Origin: Xanthobacter autotrophicus | Lineage (GTDB): Bacteria > Pseudomonadota > Alphaproteobacteria > Rhizobiales > Xanthobacteraceae | NCBI RefSeq assembly: GCF_005871085.1 | Contig: NZ_VAUP01000041.1 | Span: 62,001 to 126,000, forward strand | Length of the DNA: 64,000 nucleotides | Direction of reading: 5' to 3' | Shown here: piece by piece, positions 1 through 10,639 of the stretch | Position numbering within the stretch: the first letter of the stretch is position 1 | Layout: each line of letters opens with the position of its first letter | The notes under the pieces: model-generated | Seen by the model: the letters and a program-made list of their open reading frames with translations, nothing else | What the model was told of the DNA's origin: nothing | Database searches by the model: none | Made by a program: the position numbers and the translations under genes

Positions 1-267
1 GGTCCGAGGCTGCGCTCCTTCAAAAGCAGGAAGCCGCCCGGGCGGGCAGGGGTACGCGGGATACGCGGCCCTGATCGTCGGAGGCAGCCCGCCCTGGCTT
101 TCGCTGAGCGCACAGCGTGACACCCAATTCATCGTCCGTACCGCCCGGCTCATGCGCCGGCCCGCCGCTTTGCCGGCGGCCGTTCGTCCTTCCTCATGGA
201 AAGACGGACACCCGAGCGGTTCGGACCTCGCAACGCGAGATGCCGGCGCAAGAAGTCTGGAGCGTGA
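1..267. other. Upstream region and leader of rpsA
   Basis: No convincing gene could be read here in any frame. In many Rhizobiales cmk lies upstream of rpsA, but no Cmk C-terminus was recognised. A G+C-rich hairpin lies at 159-181 (arms GGCC-GCCG and CGGC-GGCC, one bulged C), about 85 bases before the rpsA start. It would fall in the rpsA 5' leader if transcription starts upstream. Whether it takes part in S1 autoregulation is speculation. Confidence 0.4.
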
Positions 268-1995
268 ATGTCCGCCGTAGAAACCACCCGTGAAGATTTT
301 GCCGCCCTGCTCGACGAGAGCTTCGGCCGCGCCGACATGCAGGAAGGTGCCGTCGTCAAGGGCATCGTGGTCGCCATCGAGAAGGATCTGGCGATCATCG
401 ACATCGGTCTAAAGACCGAAGGCCGCGTGGCGCTGCGCGAATTCGCCGGCCCCGGCCGCGAGAACCCCATCCAGGTGGGCGACGAGGTCGAGGTCTATCT
501 CGAGCGCGTCGAGAACGCCATGGGCGAAGCCGTCCTCTCGCGCGACAAGGCGCGCCGCGAGGAAAGCTGGATCAAGCTCGAGAAGGCGTTCACCGCCAAC
601 GAGAAGGTCTTCGGCGTGATCTTCAACCAGGTGAAGGGCGGCTTCACCGTCGATCTCGACGGCGCCGTGGCCTTCCTGCCGCGCTCCCAGGTGGACATCC
701 GCCCGATCCGCGACGTCGGCCCGCTGATGCACAACCAGCAGCCGTTCCAGATCCTCAAGATGGACCGCCGCCGCGGCAACATCGTGGTCTCCCGCCGCAC
801 CGTGCTGGAAGAGACCCGCGCCGAGCAGCGCCACGAGCTGGTCCAGAACCTCGAGGAAGGCCAGGCCATCGACGGCGTGGTGAAGAACATCACCGATTAC
901 GGTGCGTTCGTTGACCTCGGCGGCATCGACGGCCTGCTGCACGTCACCGACATCGCCTGGCGCCGCGTGAACCACCCGACCGAGGTGCTCAACATCGGCC
1001 AGACGGTCAAGGTCAAGATCATCAAGATCAACCACGAGACCCACCGCATCTCGCTCGGCATGAAGCAGCTTCTGGGCGATCCCTGGGAGGGCATCGAGGC
1101 CAAGTATCCGGTGGAGGCCCGCTTCAAGGGTCGCGTCACCAACATCACCGACTACGGCGCGTTCGTGGAACTGGAGCCGGGCATCGAAGGCCTGATCCAC
1201 GTCTCCGAAATGTCGTGGACCAAGAAGAACGTTCACCCCGGCAAGATCGTCTCCACCTCCCAGGAGGTCGAGGTCCAGGTGCTGGAAGTGGACAGCGCCA
1301 AGCGCCGCATCTCGCTCGGTCTCAAGCAGACCCTCCAGAACCCCTGGGAGGCCTTCGCCGAGAAGTATGCCCCCGGCGCGGTGGTGGAAGGCGAGGTCAA
1401 GAACAAGACCGAGTTCGGCCTGTTCCTCGGCCTCGACGGCGATGTGGACGGCATGGTCCACCTCTCCGACCTCGACTGGAACCGTCCGGGCGAGCAGGTG
1501 ATCGACGAATACCGCAAGGGCGACATGGTCAAGGCCGTGGTGCTCGACGTGGACGTCGAGAAGGAGCGCATCTCGCTCGGCATCAAGCAGCTTGCCGGCG
1601 ATCCCTTCGCCGAGGCTGGCGAAGTCAAGAAGGGCGCCATCGTCACCTGCGAAGTCACCGACGTGAAGGACGGCGGCATCGAGGTGAAGCTCACCGGCAC
1701 CGACCTGTCGGCCTTCATCAAGCGCTCCGAGCTGGCCCGCGAGCGCAACGACCAGCGCCCCGAGCGTTTCTCGGTCGGCGACAAGCTGGACGCCCGCGTC
1801 ACCCTGTTCGACCGCAAGGCGCGCAAGGTGCAGGTCTCCGTCAAGGCGCTTGAGATCGCCGAGGAGAAGGAGGCCGTGGCCACCTACGGCTCGCAGGACT
1901 CCGGTGCCTCGCTCGGTGACATCCTCGGTGCCGCGCTCAAGCAGCGTGCCGCCGGCGGCGAGACCGACGAGAAGGAAGAGACCAAGGAAGACTGA
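268..1995 (+). CDS. rpsA: 30S ribosomal protein S1
   Basis: Ribosomal protein S1 binds mRNA on the small ribosomal subunit and promotes initiation on structured or weak-Shine-Dalgarno messages. The 575-residue protein is the usual length for the six-domain form. Repeated S1/OB-fold signatures are visible, for example [19 protein letters not shown] near residue 210 and [20 protein letters not shown] in the next domain, each followed by an ISLG(M/L)KQ segment. The C-terminus is acidic and lysine-rich. The ATG is preceded by a GGAG-type ribosome binding site. It ends at a strong terminator, so it is probably transcribed alone. In related genomes sppA and ihfB follow soon after; here they are about 7 kb away. 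Confidence 0.98.
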   Translation: MSAVETTREDFAALLDESFGRADMQEGAVVKGIVVAIEKDLAIIDIGLKTEGRVALREFAGPGRENPIQVGDEVEVYLERVENAMGEAVLSRDKARREESWIKLEKAFTANEKVFGVIFNQVKGGFTVDLDGAVAFLPRSQVDIRPIRDVGPLMHNQQPFQILKMDRRRGNIVVSRRTVLEETRAEQRHELVQNLEEGQAIDGVVKNITDYGAFVDLGGIDGLLHVTDIAWRRVNHPTEVLNIGQTVKVKIIKINHETHRISLGMKQLLGDPWEGIEAKYPVEARFKGRVTNITDYGAFVELEPGIEGLIHVSEMSWTKKNVHPGKIVSTSQEVEVQVLEVDSAKRRISLGLKQTLQNPWEAFAEKYAPGAVVEGEVKNKTEFGLFLGLDGDVDGMVHLSDLDWNRPGEQVIDEYRKGDMVKAVVLDVDVEKERISLGIKQLAGDPFAEAGEVKKGAIVTCEVTDVKDGGIEVKLTGTDLSAFIKRSELARERNDQRPERFSVGDKLDARVTLFDRKARKVQVSVKALEIAEEKEAVATYGSQDSGASLGDILGAALKQRAAGGETDEKEETKED

Positions 1996-2022
1996 TCGCA
2001 TTCTTGCGATCGGCAGAAATGG

Positions 2023-2057
2023 AAAGGGCCGGCGCGCTGCGCCGGCCCTTTTCTTTT
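2023..2057 (+). terminator. Rho-independent terminator of rpsA
   Basis: A 13-bp G+C-rich stem (GGGCCGGCGC paired with GCGCCGGCCC) with a 3-base loop is followed by TTTTCTTTT. It starts about 28 bases after the rpsA stop. A second small hairpin (GATCGCA/TGCGATC, 1994-2011) lies directly after the stop codon. Confidence 0.9.
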
Positions 2058-2107
2058 GCATTGGCGCGGCCTGACGACCGATGTCCTTGAGCCTTGGGGC
2101 ATCAGCC

Positions 2108-2857
2108 TCAGTTGAGCCGCAGCAGGAAGCGGCGGTTCACCGCCTGCAGCGGCCGGGCGTTCATGGGGAAGATGGCGCGGAAGGCGGCAATGTCGGCCTC
2201 CGCCACGGTGATGGGTTCGGCAAAGACGTTCCAGTCCACCACCTCCGAGCAGGGCGGCGTGGTCAGCGAGCCCTCGTAGCGATAGGTGGCCCGCTGCGCC
2301 GGCAGCAATGCCGTGGGATCGAGCGGCGCCTTGAGTGCAGCCGCACCCTCGGAACGCGGTGCCGTCGCCATCAGTTCGGAGAAGGCGGCATTGGGCGCGC
2401 CCGGCTTCAGGAACACCCCTACCACGAGCAGCCCGCCTCCGGGCAGGTCATGGACGAAATGCGCCTCCATGGCCGTGCGCTCCCCGTTCAGGGCATGCTC
2501 GCTCGGCGCGTGGAAATGGAACTGGCGCAGGGTGTAGGTCTTGCCGCCCATGGTGGCGGTTCCCGCATCGCCCACCACGTCGGCCTGGATGGTGTGGCCG
2601 TTGTTGACGATTCTGAAGGCGTCCGGCTTCCACGCCAGCGTCGGCCCGTCGCCGGCGGCCTGCACGGCGCCTTCCAGATTGATGGGTGACTGCTGGCTTC
2701 CGACCGCGCAGGCTTGGAAGCCGCTTTCGAGCGAACCCCAGTCCTGCGGGCCGCCGTGGCCCTCATACGTCCAGTGCGCACCGGCCGCGTGCGCGGCGCT
2801 GGCACAGACTGGGCACGAGACAAGGCCCGCAAGCAAAGTACGACGTGTAACGGCCAT
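2108..2857 (-). CDS. Alpha-class carbonic anhydrase, exported
   Basis: Periplasmic carbonic anhydrase interconverting CO2 and bicarbonate. The 249-residue protein begins with TRRTLLAGL, a twin-arginine-like signal followed by an Ala-rich cleavage region around residues 20-26. Zinc ligands are visible as H114 and H116 in QFHFHAPSEH and H133 in EAHFVH; this spacing matches bacterial alpha-CAs. QSPINL (56-61) and the substrate-site LTTPPC are also present, and C50 with the Cys of TTPPC could form the usual disulfide. The start has a GGGGGAA ribosome binding site. It stands alone between convergent rpsA and the next leftward gene, and seems to have its own promoter. Confidence 0.93.
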   Translation of the reverse strand: MAVTRRTLLAGLVSCPVCASAAHAAGAHWTYEGHGGPQDWGSLESGFQACAVGSQQSPINLEGAVQAAGDGPTLAWKPDAFRIVNNGHTIQADVVGDAGTATMGGKTYTLRQFHFHAPSEHALNGERTAMEAHFVHDLPGGGLLVVGVFLKPGAPNAAFSELMATAPRSEGAAALKAPLDPTALLPAQRATYRYEGSLTTPPCSEVVDWNVFAEPITVAEADIAAFRAIFPMNARPLQAVNRRFLLRLN

Positions 2858-3033
2858 GGCGTTTCCCCCTTACGACATCCGAATTCCATCGGTGTCCGAA
2901 AGCTAGAGCACGAAAGGTCGGGATGGAAATAGTGTCGGTGCCATGTTGGCGGCAAATCACGCTCGAAATCTTGGCCTGAAGCCGGATACGCTTCGTTGCA
3001 GCCCGAAATGGCGCCAGAAGCACCTGCGTTAAC

Positions 3034-4692
3034 CTACCCCGCTCCTACCGCCTGCCGCAGGGCGGCGGCGACCTCCTCCGCATTGCCTCGCCAGGCGAGA
3101 TAGCCGTCCGGACGCACCAGCACCGCCTCGCCCGTGCCGAGCCCGTAGGCGGCGGCAAAGGCCCCCGCCTCGTCCGCCACCAGGCTTACCCCATAGGGAT
3201 CGGAAAGGCCGGCTCCCGCCGGCGCCACCGCCACCACCCGGACCGACACGCCGCTTCCGGACAGTTCCGCGCTGAGGGCCTCCGCAGCCGCGAGGGCGTC
3301 GCGCGTCCCGTCGAGAGCGACGACCGCCACGAAATCCGTGCCGCGCAGGAGGTCGAACATCCTGAGCGGCGTACCGACCCCCCGACGCCTCAGGCCCAAA
3401 GCATCCGGCGCCCGGTCGCCGGCCACCGGCAGCCGGTCGCCGGGGAGCCCTTCGAACGCCGCAGCGCCGCCCGCCAGCGCCGCGCCGGCAAGGCCGGCAT
3501 AGGACACCCGGATCTGGGTATCGGCCAGCCGGTCACGGGCGCCGCCCGAGCCGCCGATATTCATGCTTTCAGCGACGGTGCGGGCGATCACGTCTTCCGC
3601 CACCGGCCGGCGCTCGGCCTCGTAGCTGTCGAGGAGTGATGCGGGCGCCTTGCCCCGCATCACCAGCGCCAGCTTCCAGGCGAGGTTGTAGGCATCCTGG
3701 ATGCCGGTATTCATCCCCTGCCCGCCGGTGGGCGGATGGATGTGGCTGGCATCCCCCGCCAGGAACACCTGAGCTTCGCGATAACGCGCCGCCAACCGCA
3801 TGGAAATGCGGAACTGGGATGACCAGCGCAGGTCGCTGGCGATGATCTGCCCCGGCGCGATGCGGTCGGCCACCTCCTGAAGGTCCGCGAGCGAGGGCCC
3901 CGGCCGCTCGGACTGGATGCCGTGGGTCTCGCCCGACCCCGCACTCGCCAGGTTCTCCGGCGCCAGCATGGAGACCCGGTAGCGCCCGTGCTCCGGCAGC
4001 GGTATGGCGATGAACAGGTCGGGCGCCGTATCCTCGCGCAGGCGCATGAGACGCAGGGCGATGCCGCGCGCCGGCTTCAGGTCGCCCGGAAAGGCGAGAT
4101 GCACATCGCCCAGCATGAAGGGATAGGGAAAGGCATCGCCCTCGAACGGGATGCCGAGGGCATGGCGCACGAAGCTGTGCGCACCGTCGCATCCCACCAC
4201 GAAGCGGGCATGGGCGAAATCCTCCCGCCCGTCCGGGCCGACGAGGTCGAGCCGCACCTTCTCCCCCGCCTGCACGAGGCCGTTCACCGCGATGCCCCGC
4301 TCCACTTCAATGCCGAAGCCGGCGAGATGGTCCGACAGGATGCGCTCGGTCACGGGCTGGGGGATGCCGAGGGTGCCATAGGGCAGATCGGACAGGTCGG
4401 GGGCGATGGTCCGCGCCGGTGCCCCGTCCACCGCCAGGCAGAGCCCGTCGAGCCAGAGACCGGCGTCGATCATGGCGCGGACGACGCCCATGTCCTCATA
4501 GACTTCCAGGGTCCGGGGCGTGACGCCCAGCGCGCGGCAGTAGATGGACGGGGCGGCGGCCTTTTCCAGGATGCGGCAGCGCACCCCGTGGCGCGCCAGC
4601 TCCGCCGCCAGCGTGAGCCCCACCGGGCCTGCGCCGACCACGATCACATCCGCCGGTGCCTGCGCTGAATCCTGTCCCGATCGCTGCCCCAT
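3034..4692 (-). CDS. FAD-dependent aromatic-type monooxygenase
   Basis: Flavoprotein hydroxylase of the PheA/TfdB/MhpA family, using NAD(P)H and O2 to hydroxylate a ring-type substrate that cannot be told from sequence. At 552 residues it has the Rossmann motif VVGAGPVGL (18-26), the DG motif VGCDGAHSFVR and the GD motif FLAGDASHIHPPTGGQGMN, followed by a C-terminal thioredoxin-like region typical of phenol-hydroxylase relatives. The ATG follows GGAGG. It lies 64 bases downstream of thiE on the same strand without an obvious terminator, so read-through from the thiamine operon is possible, although a thiamine role is not indicated. Confidence 0.85.
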   Translation of the reverse strand: MGQRSGQDSAQAPADVIVVGAGPVGLTLAAELARHGVRCRILEKAAAPSIYCRALGVTPRTLEVYEDMGVVRAMIDAGLWLDGLCLAVDGAPARTIAPDLSDLPYGTLGIPQPVTERILSDHLAGFGIEVERGIAVNGLVQAGEKVRLDLVGPDGREDFAHARFVVGCDGAHSFVRHALGIPFEGDAFPYPFMLGDVHLAFPGDLKPARGIALRLMRLREDTAPDLFIAIPLPEHGRYRVSMLAPENLASAGSGETHGIQSERPGPSLADLQEVADRIAPGQIIASDLRWSSQFRISMRLAARYREAQVFLAGDASHIHPPTGGQGMNTGIQDAYNLAWKLALVMRGKAPASLLDSYEAERRPVAEDVIARTVAESMNIGGSGGARDRLADTQIRVSYAGLAGAALAGGAAAFEGLPGDRLPVAGDRAPDALGLRRRGVGTPLRMFDLLRGTDFVAVVALDGTRDALAAAEALSAELSGSGVSVRVVAVAPAGAGLSDPYGVSLVADEAGAFAAAYGLGTGEAVLVRPDGYLAWRGNAEEVAAALRQAVGAG

Positions 4693-4756
4693 GCCCGCCT
4701 CCCCCGTTTTCGGCAGGGTTCAGCTTTTGGCCCGCGCACGCAAGGGCGTGCCGGGA

Positions 4757-5398
4757 TCAGGCAGGCGCGTTGTTCGGACCCTTGCTGCCCCATGCCGCAA
4801 GCAGGGCCGAAAATTCCGCAGCCGGATCCTCGGCCCGCATCACCGAGCCCATGACCGCGAGCCCCGCGGCACCGGCATCGCGGCAGGTGGCGGCATTGGC
4901 GGGCGTGATGCCGGCAAGGGCGATCACCGGAACCGGCGAGGCGGCGGCGAAGGCGGCGAGACCACCAGTCCCCAGCGCCGGACCGTAGCCGGGCTTGGAC
5001 GCAGTCAGAAAGACCGGGCTCACGGTGATGTAGTCGAGGCTGACCCCATCGGCAGCTCGCGCCTCGGCCAGGGTATGGATGGAGAGTCCCACCAGCGCAT
5101 CCGCACCCAGCATCGCCCGCGCCGCGCCCGCATGCCCGCCGCCGGACAGGTGCACCCCGTCCGCCCCGGCGGCGCGCGCCAGTTCAGCCGGGCCGTGGAG
5201 CGTCAGGCGGGGGCTAAAGGCGCGTGTCGCCTCGCGCAGATGGGCGAACTGGACGATCTGCTCCGCCGCCGGCAGGTCCTTTTCCCGAAGGCTGATCCAG
5301 CGGCATCCGCCGGCGCAGGCCTCCACCGCCACCTGCGCGAGGCCCCCCCGCGCCAGCGCGCGATCCGTAATCAGCAGCAGGGGCGGCTCGGGCAGCAC
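4757..5398 (-). CDS. thiE: Thiamine-phosphate synthase
   Basis: ThiE joins the hydroxymethylpyrimidine diphosphate and thiazole phosphate moieties to make thiamine phosphate. The open frame extends upstream over thiG, but the thiG stop (5406-5408) and the loss of similarity argue for the GTG at 5398, giving 213 residues, the normal family size. A GGGGAG site lies 11 bases before it. Family motifs include WISLREKDL, GADGVHLSGG, DYITVSPVFLT, KPGYGPALG and VIALAGITPAN. It starts 7 bases after thiG and is the last thi gene of the operon. Confidence 0.9.
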   Translation of the reverse strand: MLPEPPLLLITDRALARGGLAQVAVEACAGGCRWISLREKDLPAAEQIVQFAHLREATRAFSPRLTLHGPAELARAAGADGVHLSGGGHAGAARAMLGADALVGLSIHTLAEARAADGVSLDYITVSPVFLTASKPGYGPALGTGGLAAFAAASPVPVIALAGITPANAATCRDAGAAGLAVMGSVMRAEDPAAEFSALLAAWGSKGPNNAPA

Positions 5399-5405
5399 GC
5401 GGCGC

Positions 5406-6534
<1,129 letters not shown>

Positions 6535-6539
6535 AATGC

Positions 6540-7742
6540 TCACTCCGCCGCCGCGCGCGGGGCGAAGCGCGCCGCGCCGAACGGCGCCGCCACGTCCGCC
6601 ATGCGGCCCGACAGGACATAGTCGGCGATGACCTGCGTGGTTACCGGCAGCAGCAGGATGCCGTTGCGGTGGTGGCCGGTGGCGTAGATCAGGCCGTCCA
6701 CCTCCTCGCTCGGGCCGAGGATGGGGGCATCGTCCCGGCTGCCGGGGCGAAAGCCGACCCATTGCTCGATGATGGTCAGTTCCTCGAGCGTCGGCAGGGC
6801 CCGCCACGCATTGGTGAGCAGCGCGAGTTGTCCGCCGGCGGTGAGGTCGGTGTCGAAGCCCTTCTCCTCGGTGGTGGCGCCGATGATGAGGCGGCCATCG
6901 TGGCGCGGCACCAGATAGGCGCCCGGTGCCCACAGCACGTGGGAGAGGATGGGCGCGGCGGGGTCCATCCGCAGCGCCAGCATCTGGCCCTTGATGGGCC
7001 GCACCGGCAAAGGCGCGGCGGGGGCGATGTCGATGCCCCGGCTCCAGGCCCCGGCGGCCAGCACCACCACGTCGGCGGGATGAACCGCATCGCCCGCCAC
7101 CAGGCCGGTGACGCGGCCGCCGACAGTCTCCACCCGCGACACGGGCGTGTGCTCGTGGATGCTTACGCCAGCCTTCAGCGCCGCCACCTTGAGCGCGGCG
7201 GCCACCTTGCGGTTGTCCACCTGATGATCCTCACGGGTGAGGATGCCGCCCGCAAGCTTGGGCGAGAGATAAGGCTCGCGCCGCCGCACCTGCGCCGCCG
7301 TGAGCCATTCCACCGGCAGGCCAAGGGACTGCTGGAGGGCGAACAGGTGCCGAAGCCGCGCGAGGTCGTCGGCCGTGAGGGCGATGGTGAGGGTGCCTTC
7401 GGTGCGCAGGTCCACGGGCGACCCCGCCGCCTGCTCCAGCTCCGCGGCGAATGCGGGCCACAGCACCTGGCTGGCGCGGTTGAGGGCGAGAAGGCCCTCC
7501 TCCCCCGGCTCGGCCTCGGCGCAGGCGGCCAACATGCCGGCGGCGGCGCGGCTGGCGCCCTGGCCGGTTTCGCCCGCCTCGAAGACCTCCACGAGGCAGC
7601 CTGCCTCGGCGAGCCGCCAGGCGAGGGCGAGGCCGATGACCCCGCCGCCGGCGATGGCGACGCGCGGGCGCGCAGCGCCGTGGCCCGCCGCTGAGCCGGC
7701 TGAAGAAGAACTGGACGTAAAGGTCGACAAGCTGGCGCTCAT
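6540..7742 (-). CDS. thiO: Glycine oxidase ThiO
   Basis: FAD-dependent glycine oxidase that makes the dehydroglycine (iminoacetate) needed by ThiG in aerobic bacteria. The selected ATG gives 400 residues and lies 7 bases after the riboswitch aptamer; its Shine-Dalgarno (GGGAGA) is the 3' edge of the aptamer. A Ser/Ala-rich N-terminal stretch precedes the Rossmann motif VAIAGGGVIGLALAWRL. GASRAAAGML, VVLAAGAWS, LPVRPIKGQML and the C-terminal YATGHHRNGILL are typical of the D-amino-acid oxidase/ThiO family. It is the first gene of the operon. Confidence 0.92.
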   Translation of the reverse strand: MSASLSTFTSSSSSAGSAAGHGAARPRVAIAGGGVIGLALAWRLAEAGCLVEVFEAGETGQGASRAAAGMLAACAEAEPGEEGLLALNRASQVLWPAFAAELEQAAGSPVDLRTEGTLTIALTADDLARLRHLFALQQSLGLPVEWLTAAQVRRREPYLSPKLAGGILTREDHQVDNRKVAAALKVAALKAGVSIHEHTPVSRVETVGGRVTGLVAGDAVHPADVVVLAAGAWSRGIDIAPAAPLPVRPIKGQMLALRMDPAAPILSHVLWAPGAYLVPRHDGRLIIGATTEEKGFDTDLTAGGQLALLTNAWRALPTLEELTIIEQWVGFRPGSRDDAPILGPSEEVDGLIYATGHHRNGILLLPVTTQVIADYVLSGRMADVAAPFGAARFAPRAAAE

Positions 7743-7749
7743 CGGCGTC

Positions 7750-7821
7750 TCCCTACGCTGGAATGACCCAGACAGGTTCGATGGGTGTGATCTCAGCCGC
7801 GCATGATGCGTGGCACCCCAG
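7750..7821 (-). promoter_or_regulatory. TPP riboswitch (THI element)
   Basis: Read on the minus strand, the conserved TPP aptamer blocks appear in order: GGGGTGCC near 7821, then GGCTGAGATCACACCC, then GAACCTGTCTGGGTCATTCC and CAGCGTAGGGA at 7750. Spacing matches the family. The aptamer ends 7 bases before the thiO start and its last bases hold the thiO ribosome binding site. That suggests control of translation by masking the site when TPP is bound. Confidence 0.96.
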
Positions 7822-7931
7822 GCCGTTCTGGTATTATCCATGCCTGAGCCGGGATCGCAAGGCCCCAAAACCGACTCGACGCCGCTATTTGTTCCCTTTA
7901 TGTTCCAGGTCAACACTAGCGGAGGAGCAGC

Positions 7932-8555
7932 ATGAAACTCTATTGGGCGCCCCACACCCGGGCCTTCCGCATCCTCTGGCTGATGGAGGAGGCCGGCGCG
8001 CCCTATGAGCGGCAGTTGGTGGATATCCGCACGGGCGAGCAGGACGATCCCGCCTTCCGCCGCATCAATCCCATGGGCAAGGTACCGGCGCTGAGCGATG
8101 GCGATGCCCATCTCGCCGAGAGCGGTGCCATCTGCGCCTATGTGGCGGAGCGGGTGCCGGCGGCCCATCTTGCCCCGCCCGTGGGCGATCCGCTGCGGGC
8201 GCGCTATCTCCACTGGATGTTCTTTTCCGCCGGCTGCATGGAGCCGGCCTTCCTGCAGAAGATGAAGGGCATCGAGCTGCCCAAGAGCGCCGCCGGCTGG
8301 GGCAGCTTCGACCTCGTGATGGAGGTGGTGGAAGAGGCACTGAAGGACGGCCCCTATCTGCTGGGCGAGGCCTTTTCCGCCGCCGACGTGATGCTGGCCA
8401 TGGACCTGTGGTACGCCATCCACCTGCTCAAGGTGGTCTCGCCCACGCCGCGGGTGGCGGCCTATGTGGCCCGCTGCACTGCCCGCCCCGCCTTCCAGCG
8501 CGCCGAGGCCATCGAGGCAGCGGAACTGGCGGCCCGGGCGGCAGCGGCCTTATAG
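7932..8555 (+). CDS. Glutathione S-transferase family protein
   Basis: Cytosolic GST-fold enzyme, 207 residues. The N-terminal thioredoxin-like half begins MKLYWAPHTRAFRILWLMEE and contains the cis-proline glutathione-site segment NPMGKVPAL and the ESGAIC motif; an alpha-helical C-terminal half follows with LLGEAFSAADVML. Its substrate cannot be predicted. An AGCGGAGGAGCAGC Shine-Dalgarno region precedes the ATG. It is divergent from thiO, and the roughly 110 bases between the riboswitch and this gene must hold both promoters. Confidence 0.88.
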   Translation: MKLYWAPHTRAFRILWLMEEAGAPYERQLVDIRTGEQDDPAFRRINPMGKVPALSDGDAHLAESGAICAYVAERVPAAHLAPPVGDPLRARYLHWMFFSAGCMEPAFLQKMKGIELPKSAAGWGSFDLVMEVVEEALKDGPYLLGEAFSAADVMLAMDLWYAIHLLKVVSPTPRVAAYVARCTARPAFQRAEAIEAAELAARAAAAL

Positions 8556-8636
8556 GCCCATCGGCCCCGCAAGCCCTCTCGCATGCCGTGTGCGAATCGC
8601 GAGGCGCACTGAGCCGGCTTCGGCTATGCTTGGATC

Positions 8637-9077
8637 ATGCTTCCGCTCTTCCACTTCCTCCGGCGCCTGCGTCACGGCATGACGCTCGGGGTGCGCGTGC
8701 TCGCCGTGGACGATGCGCAGCGGGTGCTGCTGGTGCGCCATTCCTACGTGGCGGGCTGGCACCTGCCGGGAGGCGGCGTCGACGTGGGCGAGAGCGCGGA
8801 GGCGGCGGCGCGGCGGGAGCTGAAGGAAGAGGCCAATGTGGAGGCCGACGGGCCGCTCGCCCTGGCCGGCGTCTTCTTCAACCCCCGCGTTGGCGGGCGC
8901 GACCATGTGGTGCTGTACCGCACGTGCGGGCTCATCGTCGGGCCCCGGCCGGAGCGCAACATGGAGATCGTTGCCGCCGAGTTCTTTGCGCCCGATGCCC
9001 TGCCGGAGGACATGTCCCCCGCCACCGGGCGGCGCGTGGCCGAGTGGCGCGGCGCGCCGGCGGGCGACCGCTGGTGA
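8637..9077 (+). CDS. Nudix hydrolase
   Basis: Small 146-residue Nudix-fold hydrolase that probably cleaves a nucleoside diphosphate-X compound. The Nudix box reads GGGVDVGE-SAEAAAR-RELKEEANVE; it fits GX5EX7REUXEE, but the usual final Gly is Asn. HLPGGGVD and the metal-binding EE pair are intact. Substrate is unknown. It follows the GST gene by about 80 bases on the same strand. An inverted repeat (GCGTCCCG/CGGGACGC, 9078-9103) lies right behind the stop and could slow or end transcription, but lacks a T-run. Confidence 0.87.
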   Translation: MLPLFHFLRRLRHGMTLGVRVLAVDDAQRVLLVRHSYVAGWHLPGGGVDVGESAEAAARRELKEEANVEADGPLALAGVFFNPRVGGRDHVVLYRTCGLIVGPRPERNMEIVAAEFFAPDALPEDMSPATGRRVAEWRGAPAGDRW

Positions 9078-9276
9078 GCGTCCCGACCACGGTGACGGGA
9101 CGCCACGCCGCGGGAACTGCTTTGCCGATATGGGGTTCCGGCAGGGTCGCCGACGGACGGCTCGCCAAGGAGTGCCCCGACCACGAGTGCCTTGCCAACC
9201 CCGGGCCACCTGCTTAAGTGCGGCCCATCGGTCCTGTCCGCCTCCGGCGGCCGGTGTGCCCTGAAGGAGCTGAGTC

Positions 9277-10248
9277 ATGTCGCTCGACGCGGACCAGATC
9301 GTCGAACGCCGCCGCCTGCGGCGGAAGGTCACTTTCTGGCGCACCCTCGGCGTGCTCGCCGCCGTCGCCGCCCTCGCGGTGGGGGCGGCCTCGGTGGCGG
9401 GCGACAGCGTCTCGGCCTCGTCCCCCCATGTGGCGCGGGTGACCATCGGCGGCATCATCCGCAACGACCGCGCGCGGGTCGAGCTCTTGGAGGAGATCGG
9501 CCGCTCGCGGGCGCGGGCGGTGATCCTGTCCATCGACAGCCCCGGCGGCACCGTCACCGGCTCCGAGCAATTGTTCGACGCCCTGCGCCGCCTTTCCGAG
9601 AAGAAGCCGGTGGTGGCTGTGGTGGAAGGCATCGCCGCGTCGGGGGCCTATATCGCGGCGCTGGGCGCCGATCACATCGTGGCCCGGCGCAACGCACTGG
9701 TGGGCTCGGTGGGCGTGATCTACCAATATCCCAACGTCACCGAGCTGATGAAGACCGTGGGCGTGACCATGGAGGACATCAAGTCCTCCCCGCTCAAGGC
9801 CTCGCCCAATCCCTACACCCCCACCACGCCGGAAGCGCGGGCGGCGGTGGAGTCGCTGGTGAAGGACAGTTACGCTTGGTTCAAGGGCCTGGTGAGCGAG
9901 CGGCGCAAGATGTCCGACGACAAGCTTGCCACGGTGACGGACGGGCGCGTCTTCACCGGCCACCAGGGCCTCGACCTTCAGTTGGTGGACGAGCTGGGCG
10001 ATGAGCGCACCGCCCGGGCCTGGCTTGCCCGCGAGAAGGGCGTGCCGGAAAGCCTGCGGGTGCGCAGCTGGCGCACGCGGGAGGTGGATTCGGAGTTCGG
10101 CTGGCTGCTCGGCGCCGCGCGGGGCACGGTGGCGGCGCTGGGCTTCCCCCAGGCGGCCGAGTTCCTCACCCAGACCGCCCGCGGCGCGCTGGAGCGCGCC
10201 CAGCTTGACGGTCTACTGGCCCTCTGGCACCCTCGCACCGACGGGTGA
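9277..10248 (+). CDS. sppA: Signal peptide peptidase SppA (S49 family)
   Basis: Membrane-anchored serine protease that degrades cleaved signal peptides. The 323-residue form is the single-domain (36K-type) enzyme. An N-terminal transmembrane anchor (about residues 25-45) follows a charged start. SIDSPGGTVTGSEQL is the conserved Gly-rich strand. The catalytic Ser lies in AASGAYIAALGADHI and the likely general-base Lys in SSPLKASPNPYTP. The start has GGAGC before the ATG. In related genomes it sits between rpsA and ihfB, and ihfB follows 100 bases downstream. Confidence 0.93.
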   Translation: MSLDADQIVERRRLRRKVTFWRTLGVLAAVAALAVGAASVAGDSVSASSPHVARVTIGGIIRNDRARVELLEEIGRSRARAVILSIDSPGGTVTGSEQLFDALRRLSEKKPVVAVVEGIAASGAYIAALGADHIVARRNALVGSVGVIYQYPNVTELMKTVGVTMEDIKSSPLKASPNPYTPTTPEARAAVESLVKDSYAWFKGLVSERRKMSDDKLATVTDGRVFTGHQGLDLQLVDELGDERTARAWLAREKGVPESLRVRSWRTREVDSEFGWLLGAARGTVAALGFPQAAEFLTQTARGALERAQLDGLLALWHPRTDG

Positions 10249-10348
10249 CAAGAGCTTGAGGCTCCTGCATTAAACGCGGCAATCCGTCGCCGGAAGGCGG
10301 CCTTTCCGCCAAACCCAGCGGATCGTTCTCAAGGGACATGCGGCCATC

Positions 10349-10633
10349 ATGATCAAGTCGGAACTCGTCCAGAAGATTGCCGAGGCCAACCCGCATCTTT
10401 ACCAGCGCGATGTGGAGAACATCGTCAACGCCATCCTAGAGCAGGTGGCCTCCGCCCTTGAGCGTGGCGACCGGGTGGAGTTGCGCGGCTTCGGTGCCTT
10501 CTCGGTGAAGAAGCGCGACGCGCGCGTCGGCCGCAACCCGCGCACCGGCAAGCAGGTGGACGTGAGCGAGAAAACCGTTCCTTACTTCAAGACCGGCAAG
10601 GAGATGCGCGAGCGTCTCAACACCGGAAAGTAG
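10349..10633 (+). CDS. ihfB: Integration host factor beta subunit
   Basis: DNA-bending nucleoid protein that pairs with IhfA and assists recombination, replication and sigma-54 transcription. At 94 residues it has [21 protein letters not shown] at the start, [15 protein letters not shown], and the DNA-intercalating beta-arm [12 protein letters not shown] with its proline. It is closely followed by lapA, the usual alphaproteobacterial pair. Confidence 0.97.
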   Translation: MIKSELVQKIAEANPHLYQRDVENIVNAILEQVASALERGDRVELRGFGAFSVKKRDARVGRNPRTGKQVDVSEKTVPYFKTGKEMRERLNTGK

Positions 10634-10639
10634 GCGCCC

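Noticed and set aside
1-72. Short plus-strand frame ending near 72 as the tail of cmk
   Set aside because: The 23 residues show no Cmk-like ending; too short to judge.
409-2061. 550-residue minus-strand frame opposite rpsA
   Set aside because: Mirror of the G/C-biased rpsA codons. It has no similarity to a known protein, and rpsA is certain.
9078-9103. Inverted repeat after the Nudix gene as a terminator
   Set aside because: The stem is good (8 bp) but no T-run follows, so it is only mentioned with the gene.
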